NCBI GenBank assembly: GCA_018400755.1
Contig: JAGYLU010000003.1
Coordinates: forward strand, 1-64,000
DNA from: Acholeplasmataceae bacterium
GTDB lineage: Bacteria > Bacillota_I > Bacilli_A > Acholeplasmatales > Acholeplasmataceae
DNA length: 64,000 nucleotides
Reading direction: 5' to 3'
Numbering within the stretch: the first letter of the stretch is position 1; every line of letters starts with the position of its first letter. This document shows, piece after piece, positions 35,385 to 44,563 of this stretch. The translations under genes were made by a program, and so were the position numbers. The notes under the pieces are model-generated. The model ran no database searches. It saw only the letters and a program-made list of their open reading frames with translations, and had not been told where the DNA came from.

Positions 35385-36423
35385 ATGTGTCAATCAGGAA
35401 ATGTCCAACGGAGGGGACTCTGAAGGATTCGACCTGCCGGTAGATGTCAAAATAGGCCGGCAATGGCAGTTCGGGGTCCTCAGCATGAAAACTGAGGACA
35501 AGATTGAGTGAGGCCGTTCCCTCAAAACGAAAGGGACCGTCGAGGGTGATGCCCATGAAATCATCAGTCTCGAGCGTCCGATCAAGGACAAATGACAAGT
35601 CCTCGATGTCAAGTCGGATGAGGATGAGTTCGTTTTCCCGCACATACAGGTTTGCTTTGAGCATCATTTGGGAAGTCTCATCATCAAAGGTGTATCCGAT
35701 CACGGGATCGGATCTTAACAGCAAGAAATCAAGGGGGGTCATACTGAATTCATAACGATGACCATAACGTACGTCATAGACGTCAAGGTAATCATCCATC
35801 TCTAGAAGATCCGACTGGATGTAGGATAGGATCTCTAGGACTTTCTCATCATAGAGGGCTTGCAGTGCCAAAGGCGTGGCTTCCGACTCAAAGGGTTTGA
35901 CCTGACGGTCGCTCATCGAAATCGAGAGGGCGTCATAGAAGGCTAAAAAGTTGTAATGATGGTAATGGTTCTCCAAATTGGCATAGGTGTTGACGATGTA
36001 GTCAAATGATGTCGTGACACCGTTGTCTAGAATCAGACCTTCGGAATCCTCAAAAACGCCTGATGATTCAAGAAATGCGGTAAAGACAGGGTCCTCTCGC
36101 AAATCAAGGTCATAGACGGTTGTGTGTTCGAGGCGAATGGGGGCTTCCTCAAAGCTCATCTGGACACCGCCATTGATGTCTTGATGCGAGAATGAGGCGG
36201 ATAAATCGCCCTCAATCATCAGATCGGTCTCAAGATGGCGGATGCCATCGGATCCGATGGTGAGACCTGAAAGCATCGCTTGTTTCTCAGATGAATCAAG
36301 AGACATGAGCGAACCGTTCAAGGACAGCCAGTTGACCTCTTCGGGAGGGGCGTCGATGGGGACGCACGCAAATAGCACGCCAAAAAGCGATAAGAGCATA
36401 GTCAGTGTCAATGCATGGCGCAT
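35383..36423 (-). CDS. Lipoprotein of unknown function
   Basis: 346 residues. The N-terminus is a lipoprotein signal: MRHALTLTMLLSLFGVLFAC, with Cys20 as the lipidated residue. The mature part is acidic, with no enzymatic motif that I recognise; it looks beta-rich with repeated stretches like MSLDSSEKQAML, IEGDLSASFSHQDI, LEDPEFTAFLESSG-type text, and two segments read DLDIEDLSFVL-like. It may bind a ligand at the cell surface. GGAGGACC precedes the ATG. Convergent with rpoZ; divergent from uvrC. No homologue comes to mind. Confidence 0.6.
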   Translation of the reverse strand: MRHALTLTMLLSLFGVLFACVPIDAPPEEVNWLSLNGSLMSLDSSEKQAMLSGLTIGSDGIRHLETDLMIEGDLSASFSHQDINGGVQMSFEEAPIRLEHTTVYDLDLREDPVFTAFLESSGVFEDSEGLILDNGVTTSFDYIVNTYANLENHYHHYNFLAFYDALSISMSDRQVKPFESEATPLALQALYDEKVLEILSYIQSDLLEMDDYLDVYDVRYGHRYEFSMTPLDFLLLRSDPVIGYTFDDETSQMMLKANLYVRENELILIRLDIEDLSFVLDRTLETDDFMGITLDGPFRFEGTASLNLVLSFHAEDPELPLPAYFDIYRQVESFRVPSVGHFLIDT

Positions 36424-36525
36424 AAAAGTGGTCCTCCGTCATTTTCCATCATTATATCACACTTGTGATGATGGATGGAAGAGACATGGGATTTCTATCC
36501 TTGCTTTTGTGGTAGAATAAGGTTG

Positions 36526-38265
36526 GTGATCGGATTGAATCTGAAAGAGAAACTCGCCCTTGTTCCCGATGAACCGGGCTGTTACCTGATGAAAAACGCC
36601 GAAGATGACGTGATCTATGTCGGAAAGGCGAAGAACCTTAAGAACCGTGTGCGATCCTACTTTGTCGGCGCGCACAACGAAAAAACCACCCGGCTTGTCT
36701 CAGAGATCAGGGATTTTTCGTATGTTTTGACCAATACCGAACATGAGTCGCTCATTCTTGAGCTGAATCTGATCAAGCAGTATGTGCCAAAATACAACAT
36801 CCGGTTGGTCGATGACAAGACCTACCCTTATATTGAATTGACCGATGAGGCCTATCCCAAACTCCAAGTGGTCAGAAGAAAAGACGTCAAGGGCCGGTTG
36901 TTTGGACCCTATCCGAACGTGTACGCCGCTAGGGAAACCGCCCGGATGCTCAATCAGATCTATCCGTTTCGCAAGTGCGAAAACTTGCCAGACAAAGCCT
37001 GTCTTTACTATCATATCGGCCAATGTCTCGCCCCCTGTATCCATCCTGAGGTTGATTATGAGCCGTACATGCAAAACGCGATCCGTTTTTTGAAAGGCGA
37101 CACCAAGGATATGCTTTATATGCTCAAGGATGAGATGCAACAAGCCAGTGAGATGATGTTGTATGAGAAAGCGGCCGGATATCGGGATATGATCAGACAT
37201 GTCGAGACGACGACCGAGAAGCAGATCATCAATTTGAGTGATTTCAAGGATCGGGACGCCATCAGTTTCAAAGCGAGTGACAATGATGTCGCCATCCAAA
37301 TCCTGATGATGCGTCAGGGTAAGATTGTCGATCATCATCAGGTGGTCTTCCAGTATGTCAAGGAACCGATCGCCGACGTCTTGAACTACCTGATCCAGTT
37401 CTATGAGGATCACAGTCCTGAGGAGTTGCTGTTTGACAAGGCGTTTGAAGGATCAGGGGTGGATGAGGTTTTCTCATCCAACGTCATCATTCCAAGAATT
37501 GGCGACAAGAAAAAATTGGTTGACCTGGCCGCGAAGAATGCCCAGTTTGACCTTGAACACCACAATCTCCTCCATCGACACTCCGATGACCAGACCGACC
37601 AAGCACTCTTGAAACTCCAAGGGCTGATCGGTCATCCCGTGAAAACCATCGATGTCTTTGACAACGCCCAACTGTTTGGCACGGCACCAATTTCGGCGAT
37701 GATTGTCTATAAGGATCGTGCTTTTGAGAAGACCAGTTACCGCAAATATCATCTCAAATCGACGACCAATGATGATTATCAGGCCATGCGTGAAGTCATC
37801 TACCGACGGTATCACCGGGTCTTGATCGACGATCTTGAAAGACCTGATCTGGTCTTGGTTGATGGCTCGAAAGGCCAAGTGAAAGCGGCCGAGGACGTCA
37901 TCAAGTCACTTGGTATGCCATTATCGGTGGCGGGGCTGAAGAAAGACCGTCGCCATCAGCTTGAAGGTTTGGTTGTCGGAAAGACGGTTCATACGCTCAA
38001 GAAAAATGGGGAACTCTATAAGTTTCTGGGCAAGTTATCAGAAGAAGTCCATCGCTTCGCGATTGACTTTCACCGAAAAACCAGAGGCAAGACCGCTGTC
38101 CGCTCCTTTCTGGATGACATCAAAGGGATTGGCTCGGTCCGAAAGTCTTTGATCCTTGCCCATTTCAAAAGCAAGGAAGCGATTTTGGAAGCCAGTGAAG
38201 AGGACCTTGTGGATTTGGGATTGCCAAAGCACGTGATCAAGGCATTGAAAGAAGGGTTGACATGA
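36526..38265 (+). CDS. uvrC: Excinuclease ABC subunit C
   Basis: UvrC makes the dual incisions in nucleotide excision repair with UvrAB. The GIY-YIG domain reads DEPGCYLMKNAEDDVIYVGKAKNLKNRVRSYF (residues about 13-44), followed by a Cys-containing loop (RKCENLPDKACLYYHIGQCLAPC), the UVR domain, the RNase H-like 5' nuclease region (LVLVDGSKGQVKAA) and a C-terminal HhH (IKGIGSVRKSLILAHFKSKEAI). Start is GTG 36526 or TTG 36535; family N-termini (M-x-x-LKEKLALLP) fit either, and GGTGAT lies before the TTG. A TAGAAT -10 at 36513-36518 leaves almost no leader. Overlaps the next gene by ATGA. Confidence 0.93.
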   Translation: MIGLNLKEKLALVPDEPGCYLMKNAEDDVIYVGKAKNLKNRVRSYFVGAHNEKTTRLVSEIRDFSYVLTNTEHESLILELNLIKQYVPKYNIRLVDDKTYPYIELTDEAYPKLQVVRRKDVKGRLFGPYPNVYAARETARMLNQIYPFRKCENLPDKACLYYHIGQCLAPCIHPEVDYEPYMQNAIRFLKGDTKDMLYMLKDEMQQASEMMLYEKAAGYRDMIRHVETTTEKQIINLSDFKDRDAISFKASDNDVAIQILMMRQGKIVDHHQVVFQYVKEPIADVLNYLIQFYEDHSPEELLFDKAFEGSGVDEVFSSNVIIPRIGDKKKLVDLAAKNAQFDLEHHNLLHRHSDDQTDQALLKLQGLIGHPVKTIDVFDNAQLFGTAPISAMIVYKDRAFEKTSYRKYHLKSTTNDDYQAMREVIYRRYHRVLIDDLERPDLVLVDGSKGQVKAAEDVIKSLGMPLSVAGLKKDRRHQLEGLVVGKTVHTLKKNGELYKFLGKLSEEVHRFAIDFHRKTRGKTAVRSFLDDIKGIGSVRKSLILAHFKSKEAILEASEEDLVDLGLPKHVIKALKEGLT

Positions 38266-39119
38266 AGAAACTCATATGGTCTGTCAGTAAGAAAAAGAAC
38301 ATATTCTATATCATCATGGAAGGCAAACGGGTCGGTTTCTATCTAACAAACCGTTTGGCAAAAACGTTCATGCCTTATTTGAAACAAGGGGTGATGGTCG
38401 ATTTCAGAGTGACTGGAAAGACCAAGAAGATTGGTCATGAGATGGCACATCAGGTGGCGTATTTCATCTTGGTGGCGTCGCTTGATCCCGATGTCGTGCA
38501 CTATGACCTGAAGGCGATGAGAGCAGCGATGCAGGACGTGTTATCGAAACACGAACACTATGTCTTTATCGACTTCGAGATGACGATGCCAGGGTATCAG
38601 AGAGCCCCTTTCAGACCGGAGATCATCCAGGTCGGCTATGTGGTCGCCAAAGCCAAAGGGGACGTGATCACCTCTGGGTCTGCCTATGTGCTTCCCAAAA
38701 CTGACAAGGTGCTTTCCAAACGGACGAGACGGTTTCTAAAGATTGAGGACGACGCATTCTTCAGTCAGGCTGTGCCGTATCTGAGCTTTTACAGACAACT
38801 AGAGGAGATTGACAACACCTATCATCCGAAGTATGTTGTCTGGGGCAAGAATGACATCACGGCGCTCAATGATTCCTATCAGCTCAATCTGCAAAAACCC
38901 TTGACCAAAGAGACCGATTTCATCGATCTTTTGAAACTCCATAAGGATTATTTCAATCTGAAGGATGACTTGGGCCTGTTCAAGGCCTACAAAGGATACT
39001 ACGGCAGTGAGTTTGAACAAGCCCATGATGCCAAAGATGACGCCCTCGTCACCAAGTATGTCTTTGATGCCTTTGTCACGGCGATGGAAAATGGGATTGA
39101 TGGCGAAGACATCAAATGA
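38262..39119 (+). CDS. DEDDh-family 3'-5' exonuclease-like protein
   Basis: 285 residues. An N-terminal domain of about 85 residues (MKKLIWSVSKKKNIFYIIMEGKRVGFYL, MVDFRVTGKTKKIG) resembles an OB/CSD-like beta fold of unclear function. The exonuclease core has FIDFEMT (Asp, Glu), a middle YVVWGKNDI (Asp) and AHDAKDDALVT (His and Asp), giving a complete DEDDh set. Overlap with uvrC by ATGA suggests a linked role in DNA or RNA repair, but the substrate is unknown. Terminator at 39246. Confidence 0.75.
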   Translation: MKKLIWSVSKKKNIFYIIMEGKRVGFYLTNRLAKTFMPYLKQGVMVDFRVTGKTKKIGHEMAHQVAYFILVASLDPDVVHYDLKAMRAAMQDVLSKHEHYVFIDFEMTMPGYQRAPFRPEIIQVGYVVAKAKGDVITSGSAYVLPKTDKVLSKRTRRFLKIEDDAFFSQAVPYLSFYRQLEEIDNTYHPKYVVWGKNDITALNDSYQLNLQKPLTKETDFIDLLKLHKDYFNLKDDLGLFKAYKGYYGSEFEQAHDAKDDALVTKYVFDAFVTAMENGIDGEDIK

Positions 39120-39245
39120 ATGCATCTTCAGGCTTGTTGTTTGTCTCAGACATAACATGTGACTCAATTTAAGGATCACGTCAATCTGGCAAGGACATCG
39201 ATGTGTTCTGTCAGTCGAAAGACAACGTTATGAGTGCAATCAAAA

Positions 39246-39285
39246 AACGTGTTGGCGCCTAATGAGGGTGCCAACACGTTTTATT
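39246..39285. terminator. Bidirectional terminator
   Basis: AACGTGTTGGC (39246-39256) pairs with GCCAACACGTT (39270-39280); flanked by A run and TTTTA. It separates the exonuclease gene from the convergent vWA lipoprotein. Confidence 0.85.
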
Positions 39286-39351
39286 GATTGCGTCTAGATG
39301 TCAATCGGTTGAGGTCATTCCTGTCATCGGCAGAATGCCTAGTAACCAAGG

Positions 39352-40563
39352 CTATTCCTGTTCATTGATCGGATAAGGAACTTTCGCCAACCGTTCGCCG
39401 GTATGATATTCGTGAATCAACCGGACCATCAAGAGATTCAAATATTCGGGGACATATTCGCCGATTGTCGGTTCGATCTTATCGTTACCGATCCCGGAAT
39501 GGTTTGTAAGAAAGACATATGTGCCATTTGTCATCATGGCCTGATTTCTGAGCAAATACTCCGTCCATTTGTCGATACCGCTAGAAGCGATTGGGATCAG
39601 CTGAATGCCTTGTTGGGCCGCTTTGATGATCGCTTGATGATATCTTGTCATTTTTTCCTGTGATTCATGAGGTGGCGCATCGAGGACATGGAAGATGATT
39701 TTGGTCGTGTTTGAGCTACGCCATTGCTGATTCACAGCTTCATCCAGAGCCTGATCGACGGCTTCGGGGAAGTCACCACCCCCACCAGCACTTTGTCTGG
39801 ACATGTTGCTGCGCTGGAGAGCGATATCAGTTGTGAAATCAAAATACCGTGTCACATAATCATCTTGGACATCCCGGTAGAAGAGAAGCGCGAGGTAGAT
39901 TGTGACATCAGGATTGTTGCTCACGACGCGGTCGATGACATCTTCGATCTCGGCAATCAGATAGGTCAACTCATCGCTCATGGATCCGGTTGTATCGATG
40001 ACAAACATCAACTCAATCACATTCTGGTGGTCTGATATCAGATCCAAATCATATGATAAACTGTTGTTTTCGATGTCATAGGTGTAATCATACCGATAGT
40101 GTTGGTCAAGTTGGGTGATCATCAAGGTCGTGATCTTTTCAAGACTGCTTTCAAAGGGAAACAGATAGGCATAGCCATGGACATTGGTTTTTGTCTGGAA
40201 GATCACATCGTCGTCATCATCAAGCAAACTGACGGTCACCCCGCGCAGCGGTGTGTCCTCATTGTGAACATAAACGTCAACGCGATTGAACACATCGAAA
40301 TAACCTTTGTCCCGACATGTTTCGAAGCCGTTTTCTGTCTCCTGATCAAAGACAAATAGCGACAAGAAGTCGTCGTAGTGTTCATTGTCGTTCCACTCGC
40401 CAGCGCTGAGTTGACCCGATTGGATGCCGGATTCCTGATCGTCCTCATCACCGCCGGTATCGATTCCGCCCTCAGCGATGAAGCCACCATCCATCCCGCT
40501 ACATGCGAACAAACCTAACAAAATGGCACTGAACAGACAAAATAAGACAATCTTTTTGATCAT
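39352..40563 (-). CDS. vWA-domain lipoprotein
   Basis: 403 residues. Lipoprotein signal MIKKIVLFCLFSAILLGLFAC with Cys21. Then a Gly/Asp-rich linker, a beta-sandwich-like segment (VDVYVHNEDTPLRGVTVSLLDDDDDVIFQ), and a von Willebrand A domain from about residue 180: MFVIDTTGSMSDEL is the MIDAS DxTxS motif, with RDVQDDYVTRYF and HVLDAPPHES further on. Similar proteins bind surface proteins or chaperone metal insertion; here an extracellular adhesion-type role is likely, partner unknown. AAGGATC precedes the ATG. Alone on the minus strand; rnj follows it at 40620 (upstream of it by direction). Confidence 0.8.
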   Translation of the reverse strand: MIKKIVLFCLFSAILLGLFACSGMDGGFIAEGGIDTGGDEDDQESGIQSGQLSAGEWNDNEHYDDFLSLFVFDQETENGFETCRDKGYFDVFNRVDVYVHNEDTPLRGVTVSLLDDDDDVIFQTKTNVHGYAYLFPFESSLEKITTLMITQLDQHYRYDYTYDIENNSLSYDLDLISDHQNVIELMFVIDTTGSMSDELTYLIAEIEDVIDRVVSNNPDVTIYLALLFYRDVQDDYVTRYFDFTTDIALQRSNMSRQSAGGGGDFPEAVDQALDEAVNQQWRSSNTTKIIFHVLDAPPHESQEKMTRYHQAIIKAAQQGIQLIPIASSGIDKWTEYLLRNQAMMTNGTYVFLTNHSGIGNDKIEPTIGEYVPEYLNLLMVRLIHEYHTGERLAKVPYPINEQE

Positions 40564-40619
40564 GAGACGATCCTTTCGAAAAGAATGGTATTTGAAGACA
40601 TAGGATATGTCTTTGAGTG

Positions 40620-42314
40620 TCAGGATTTTTTCTTCTTCAAATCGGCGACCATGACGATGATCAGAGGACGTCTCATGGTCATCTCATAGATCTTTTGGGA
40701 GAGATGTTCGGTGACGTTTTTCTTCATGTTCAGCTCATTGAAGAGTTTCATGTCAAGTTCTTGTTTGGCAATCGTTTTGACAAGATTGGAAAGGGTCGAG
40801 GTGATTTCCTCATTGCCTTTCATATAGATGAAGCCACGGCTGATGACGGTAGGGTCATTGATCAGACGTCGTTCTTCGGAATTGATTGAGAGAATGACGG
40901 TGAACAGGCCTTCCTCAGAGAGGGTCTTGCGTTCTCTTAGGACGATGCTTCCAATGTCACCAATTCCGGTACCATCGATATAGATTTCACCGGAATGGAC
41001 TTTGCCGGCGGCCCGGATATTGTCTTTCGAGATGGCGGCGACGTCACCATTGTCCATGACGAGGATGTTATCAGGGTCGACGCCGACATCGATGGCAAGT
41101 TCACGGTGATGCTTGAGCATCCGGTGTTCGCCATGGATGGGGATGAACATCTTCGGCCTGGTCAGGCTAAGGACCAGTTTGAGATCGTTTTGGGTGCCGT
41201 GTCCGGAGGTGTGGGTATCAGCCAGAGGGCCGTGGGTGATGACGTTGACATTCAGGCGGGCGAGCTTGTTGATGGTGCGGTTGATGCCTTCTTGATTGCC
41301 GGGAATCGGTGATGAGGAGAAGATGACGGTGTCATCAGGAAGAACTTTGATCTGACGGTGGGAACCGTTGGCGATCCTAGAAAGGGCGGCGAACGGTTCG
41401 CCTTGTGAGCCGGTGACCAAAATGGTCAGCTCATGGGGCTTGTGGCGATTGACCTCGTCGCCGGAGATCAGTGTGTCCTTGGGCATTTTGATGTATCCGG
41501 TTTGCATACCGGCTTCGATGGCTTTTTCCATACTGCGTCCGAAGACCGCGACTTTGCGGTCATTGAGGATCGCAGCCTCGATGATTTGTTGGATCCGGTA
41601 AAGGTTTGAGGCAAACGTCGCGATCAGGATCCGGCCCGGAATTCTTGAGAAGAGCTCATTGATGGATTTTCCAATCTTGCTTTCCGAAGGGATCAGTTCA
41701 TCACGCTCGGCGTTGGTTGAGTCGGACAAAAGACACAAAACGCCTTCACTGCCGATGGCGGCGAGTTTGTCGTATTCCGCTGGCGGACCAACCGGGGTGA
41801 AATCAATCTTGAAGTCACCGGTATGAAAGAGGATGCCTTGAGGCGTCCTGAAGACGATGCCAAACATATCAGGAATCGAATGGTTCATCCGGATGAATGA
41901 AATCTCGACTTGACCGAATGTGTATGTGTAGTAACTCTTGTAAGCTTCGATGGGGGGGGCTTTCACGTCGGTGTGTTCAATCAGTTTGTATTCAATCAGG
42001 TCAATCGCGATGCCAGAGGCATAGATTTTGGGGATCTCAACCTTCTTGAGCAAATAGGGAATGCCACCGATGTGGTCCTCATGGCCATGAGTGATGAACA
42101 GTCCGGCAATCCGGGATTGGTTTTCTAGCAGATATTGGTAATCGGGGATGACATAGTCAATCCCGAGCAGATGCTCATCGGGAAAAAGAATCCCCGCATC
42201 GACGATGAAAAGTTTGTCTTCGATATCATAAACATACATATTTTTGCCGACTTCGCCCAGGCCACCTAATGCAAAAACGCCGAGCTCACCGGTCTTCAAA
42301 AGCGGATTTTTCAT
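40620..42314 (-). CDS. rnj: Ribonuclease J
   Basis: 564 residues, metallo-beta-lactamase/beta-CASP RNase. The metal motif is THGHEDHIGGIPYLL; further motifs are HTGDFKIDFTPV, SDSTNAER, and TGSQGEPFAALSRIANGSHR, with the HGEHRMLKHHRELA part and a C-terminal domain. It has 5'-exo and endonuclease activity in mRNA decay and rRNA maturation. GGAGG precedes the ATG. Acidic C-terminus ends DLKKKKS. Whether RNase J1 or J2 cannot be told from this copy alone. Confidence 0.95.
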   Translation of the reverse strand: MKNPLLKTGELGVFALGGLGEVGKNMYVYDIEDKLFIVDAGILFPDEHLLGIDYVIPDYQYLLENQSRIAGLFITHGHEDHIGGIPYLLKKVEIPKIYASGIAIDLIEYKLIEHTDVKAPPIEAYKSYYTYTFGQVEISFIRMNHSIPDMFGIVFRTPQGILFHTGDFKIDFTPVGPPAEYDKLAAIGSEGVLCLLSDSTNAERDELIPSESKIGKSINELFSRIPGRILIATFASNLYRIQQIIEAAILNDRKVAVFGRSMEKAIEAGMQTGYIKMPKDTLISGDEVNRHKPHELTILVTGSQGEPFAALSRIANGSHRQIKVLPDDTVIFSSSPIPGNQEGINRTINKLARLNVNVITHGPLADTHTSGHGTQNDLKLVLSLTRPKMFIPIHGEHRMLKHHRELAIDVGVDPDNILVMDNGDVAAISKDNIRAAGKVHSGEIYIDGTGIGDIGSIVLRERKTLSEEGLFTVILSINSEERRLINDPTVISRGFIYMKGNEEITSTLSNLVKTIAKQELDMKLFNELNMKKNVTEHLSQKIYEMTMRRPLIIVMVADLKKKKS

Positions 42315-42396
42315 ATATTAATCCTCCAGAATCGTGTGATGACACTTTTATTGTATAACAAATGTCTTGAAAATGGTAGTGATTAACGTCATATGT

Positions 42397-42402
42397 TATA
42401 AT
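42397..42402 (+). promoter_or_regulatory. -10 box very close to the Cof-HAD start
   Basis: TATAAT at 42397-42402 ends only nine bases before the GTG start at 42412. Transcription would begin at or next to the start codon, so this gene may be read as a leaderless or near-leaderless mRNA. Confidence 0.5.
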
Positions 42403-42411
42403 GTCACAGAG

Positions 42412-43224
42412 GTGAAGCGTATCAAAACGGTCATTTTCTTCGATGTGGACAACACCATCTATGCCAATCAGCTCAATCAGGTGCTTCCGGGGACCAGACA
42501 ATTGCTTCAGACACTTTCCAAAACCGAAGGCGTTATTTTGGGTTTGGCAACCGGTCGGGGGCCAAACAACCTAGGCATCATCCAAGATCTTTTGGACCTG
42601 TTCACTTACCGCGTCCTGTTCAATGGCGCGGTCGTCTTTGAAGGTGACCGCTTGATTCATGCCAAGACCATCAACAAAGTCGATATCGATCTGATTCTAA
42701 AAGAGGTCACAGCGCTTGATCTGAACCTTGGAATGGTCAGCCTTGACGGGGATGCTGTCAACAGATATGATGCCAGGGTTGCAGAAGGTATGGAAGTGAT
42801 GCGGGGACGGATACCTCCCGTCGACCCTTTGTTTTATCATCACCACGACATTTATGCCATGTGGGTGTTCTCAGAAGACCAGGTCAAACTAAACACCTTG
42901 CACGCTCATTTTCCGACCTTTAGGATCTACCCTTGGCACAAGGGTGGTGCGGATTTGACGTATTTGGAAACAAACAAGTCCGAGGGCATCAAAAAAGTGC
43001 TTGAAAGAGTCCAAGACGCCCGGCTGGTCTGTGTCGGTGACGGTGCGAATGACATCCAGATGGTGAAAATGGCCGACATTGGCATCGCCATGGGGAACAG
43101 CCGTTTCTCAGACCTGAAAAAAACAGCTGACCATGTCGGACCCCATATCTTGGAGGACCGGCTCAATCAACTGTTTGAGAATCTTGGTCTGATCACTTAC
43201 GTAGGCGATCCTGAACATCCCTGA
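42412..43224 (+). CDS. Cof-type HAD hydrolase
   Basis: 270 residues from GTG 42412 (VKRIKTVIFFDVDNTIY). HAD motif I is DVDNT; motif IV reads VGDGANDIQMVKMADIGIAMGNS; the cap domain (KTINKVDIDLILKEV, MVSLDGDAVNRYDARVAE) is of the Cof type. Such enzymes dephosphorylate sugar phosphates or flavin precursors; substrate unknown. No ribosome site is obvious before the GTG (see the promoter entry). Its 3' end overlaps coaD by 32 bases on the opposite strand. Confidence 0.85.
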   Translation: MKRIKTVIFFDVDNTIYANQLNQVLPGTRQLLQTLSKTEGVILGLATGRGPNNLGIIQDLLDLFTYRVLFNGAVVFEGDRLIHAKTINKVDIDLILKEVTALDLNLGMVSLDGDAVNRYDARVAEGMEVMRGRIPPVDPLFYHHHDIYAMWVFSEDQVKLNTLHAHFPTFRIYPWHKGGADLTYLETNKSEGIKKVLERVQDARLVCVGDGANDIQMVKMADIGIAMGNSRFSDLKKTADHVGPHILEDRLNQLFENLGLITYVGDPEHP

Positions 43225-43672
43225 TGATTTCCTTGGGGACGTAAGGGGAAATGTCAGCGTGATGCAAGACAAGTTCCTTGATGGCTGACGATGAGACGAA
43301 ATGATTTCTTGAGGATGGGAACAGGATCATTGTCTCGATGTTTCTGTTGATGTTTCGGTTAAACTGAAACAACATATACTCGTTCTCATAATCCTGGATG
43401 TTCCTGAGCCCACGGATCATCAGATTGATATCATGCTTCTGAGCATAACGGACCACGAGATCGGTGGTTGAGGTGACGATGATGTTTTGAATATCGGTGG
43501 TGACCCTTTGGATCATCTCAATGCGTTCCGCCGTCGAAAAGGTCGGGGTTTTCCGGACGTTGTCCGCCACCACGACATGGAGTTCACCAACCAGTCTTGC
43601 TGCCCGCTTGATGACATCAAGATGGCCGATTGTCAAGGGATCGAATGTCCCAGGATATAGGGCTTTGTTCAT
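43193..43672 (-). CDS. coaD: Phosphopantetheine adenylyltransferase
   Basis: 159 residues starting at ATG 43672 (NKALYPGTFDPLTIGHLDVI) behind AGAGG; an in-frame ATG at 43690 gives an unlikely longer N-terminus. The T/HxGH motif TIGH, RGLRNIQDYENEYMLFQFNRNI and SSSAIKEL are all present. It makes dephospho-CoA. Convergent overlap with the HAD gene. Confidence 0.96.
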   Translation of the reverse strand: MNKALYPGTFDPLTIGHLDVIKRAARLVGELHVVVADNVRKTPTFSTAERIEMIQRVTTDIQNIIVTSTTDLVVRYAQKHDINLMIRGLRNIQDYENEYMLFQFNRNINRNIETMILFPSSRNHFVSSSAIKELVLHHADISPYVPKEIIRDVQDRLRK

Positions 43673-43745
43673 TTGAAAACCTCTTTTCATCGCTTTCAGT
43701 ATATCATAAATCCAGATATTTCAATTCAAACTTAGGAGGATCATC

Positions 43746-44144
43746 ATGTACGTCTATCGAAAGCATGTCATCGTTCAATTGGTTTTGTTCGCTGCGTTTG
43801 CAGTCATGGGAATCGACATCGCGCTGGGTCATTTTGTCTTTAGTGGGGAAACATGGTATCCGATGGCCATCTTGGTTGTCTTGCTGATGTTTTTCGCAGG
43901 CGGGCTCTATCTTTACAAGAAGCGGGATGAACGCACTGTTGTTATCACGGAAATGGAGATGAAGTTGATGAAGGGTGCGCTTTATGCTGCGATCGCCATC
44001 TATCTCCTTGAAATGATTTTAAGTGGGACCGCTGAGGCTTATCAAGATCTCATCAGAGGCACTGCCGCAGGCATGTTGATCGCCATCGCGTTGTTTGGGG
44101 TTTTCATCCAGATCAGGATCTTAAGACCCCCGAAAGAGATGTAG
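43746..44144 (+). CDS. Small membrane protein, unknown
   Basis: 132 residues with about four hydrophobic segments (MYVYRKHVIVQLVLFAAFAVMG, WYPMAILVVLLMFFAGGLYLY, MKGALYAAIAIYLLEMIL, GTAAGMLIAIALFGVFIQI) and short charged loops. No family comes to mind. RBS TTAGGAGGATC. Followed by a strong terminator shared with the zur end. Confidence 0.55.
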   Translation: MYVYRKHVIVQLVLFAAFAVMGIDIALGHFVFSGETWYPMAILVVLLMFFAGGLYLYKKRDERTVVITEMEMKLMKGALYAAIAIYLLEMILSGTAEAYQDLIRGTAAGMLIAIALFGVFIQIRILRPPKEM

Positions 44145-44156
44145 GACCAATATGGA

Positions 44157-44187
44157 AAAGGGCATCCGCGCGGATGCCCTTTGTTTT
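44157..44187. terminator. Bidirectional terminator at the zur / membrane protein convergence
   Basis: AAAGGGCATCCGC (44157-44169) and GCGGATGCCCTTT (44170-44182) form a perfect self-complementary stem, with TTGTTTT and A-rich flanks. The zur stop is at 44186-44188. Confidence 0.93.
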
Positions 44188-44563
44188 AGGCGTTCGTATC
44201 ATGACGGCAATCGCTACAATAACCATAGACTGTCATCTCATGGTGAGTCACCAAGAAATCGTGATGCTCGTGGATGTTGTTCTCAAAGAGATCGATGTGA
44301 CAATCGATTTCAAACATCTTGTGGCATTTGAGACAAATCATATAGTGGCAGTGATGTTCACGATTCAGGTGATAATAGCCGGTGTTGTCCAATGTGCTTC
44401 TTGAAATGAGCCCTTCATCGGAAAATGTGTCCAAGGTCCGGTAGACAGTCGAGAGATTCATGGACTTGTTGCCGGTCGCATGCAAGATCATGTCAGCACT
44501 CATGGGTATGGTGGATTTCTTTAGGACAGTGAGGATGTCTTTTCGCTGCTTGGTCATTCTCAT
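44186..44563 (-). CDS. zur: Fur-family regulator, probably Zur
   Basis: 125 residues. The winged helix reads KQRKDILTVLKKST, NLSTVYRTLDTFSDEGLISR; metal-site residues follow in HLNREHHCHYMICLKCHKMFEIDCHIDLF and YGYCSDCRHD, with two CxxC-type zinc sites. Last gene of the zinc-uptake operon: it starts in the znuB stop codon (ATGA), so Zur is likely autoregulated. Fur or PerR identity is less likely given the operon. Confidence 0.85.
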   Translation of the reverse strand: MRMTKQRKDILTVLKKSTIPMSADMILHATGNKSMNLSTVYRTLDTFSDEGLISRSTLDNTGYYHLNREHHCHYMICLKCHKMFEIDCHIDLFENNIHEHHDFLVTHHEMTVYGYCSDCRHDTNA

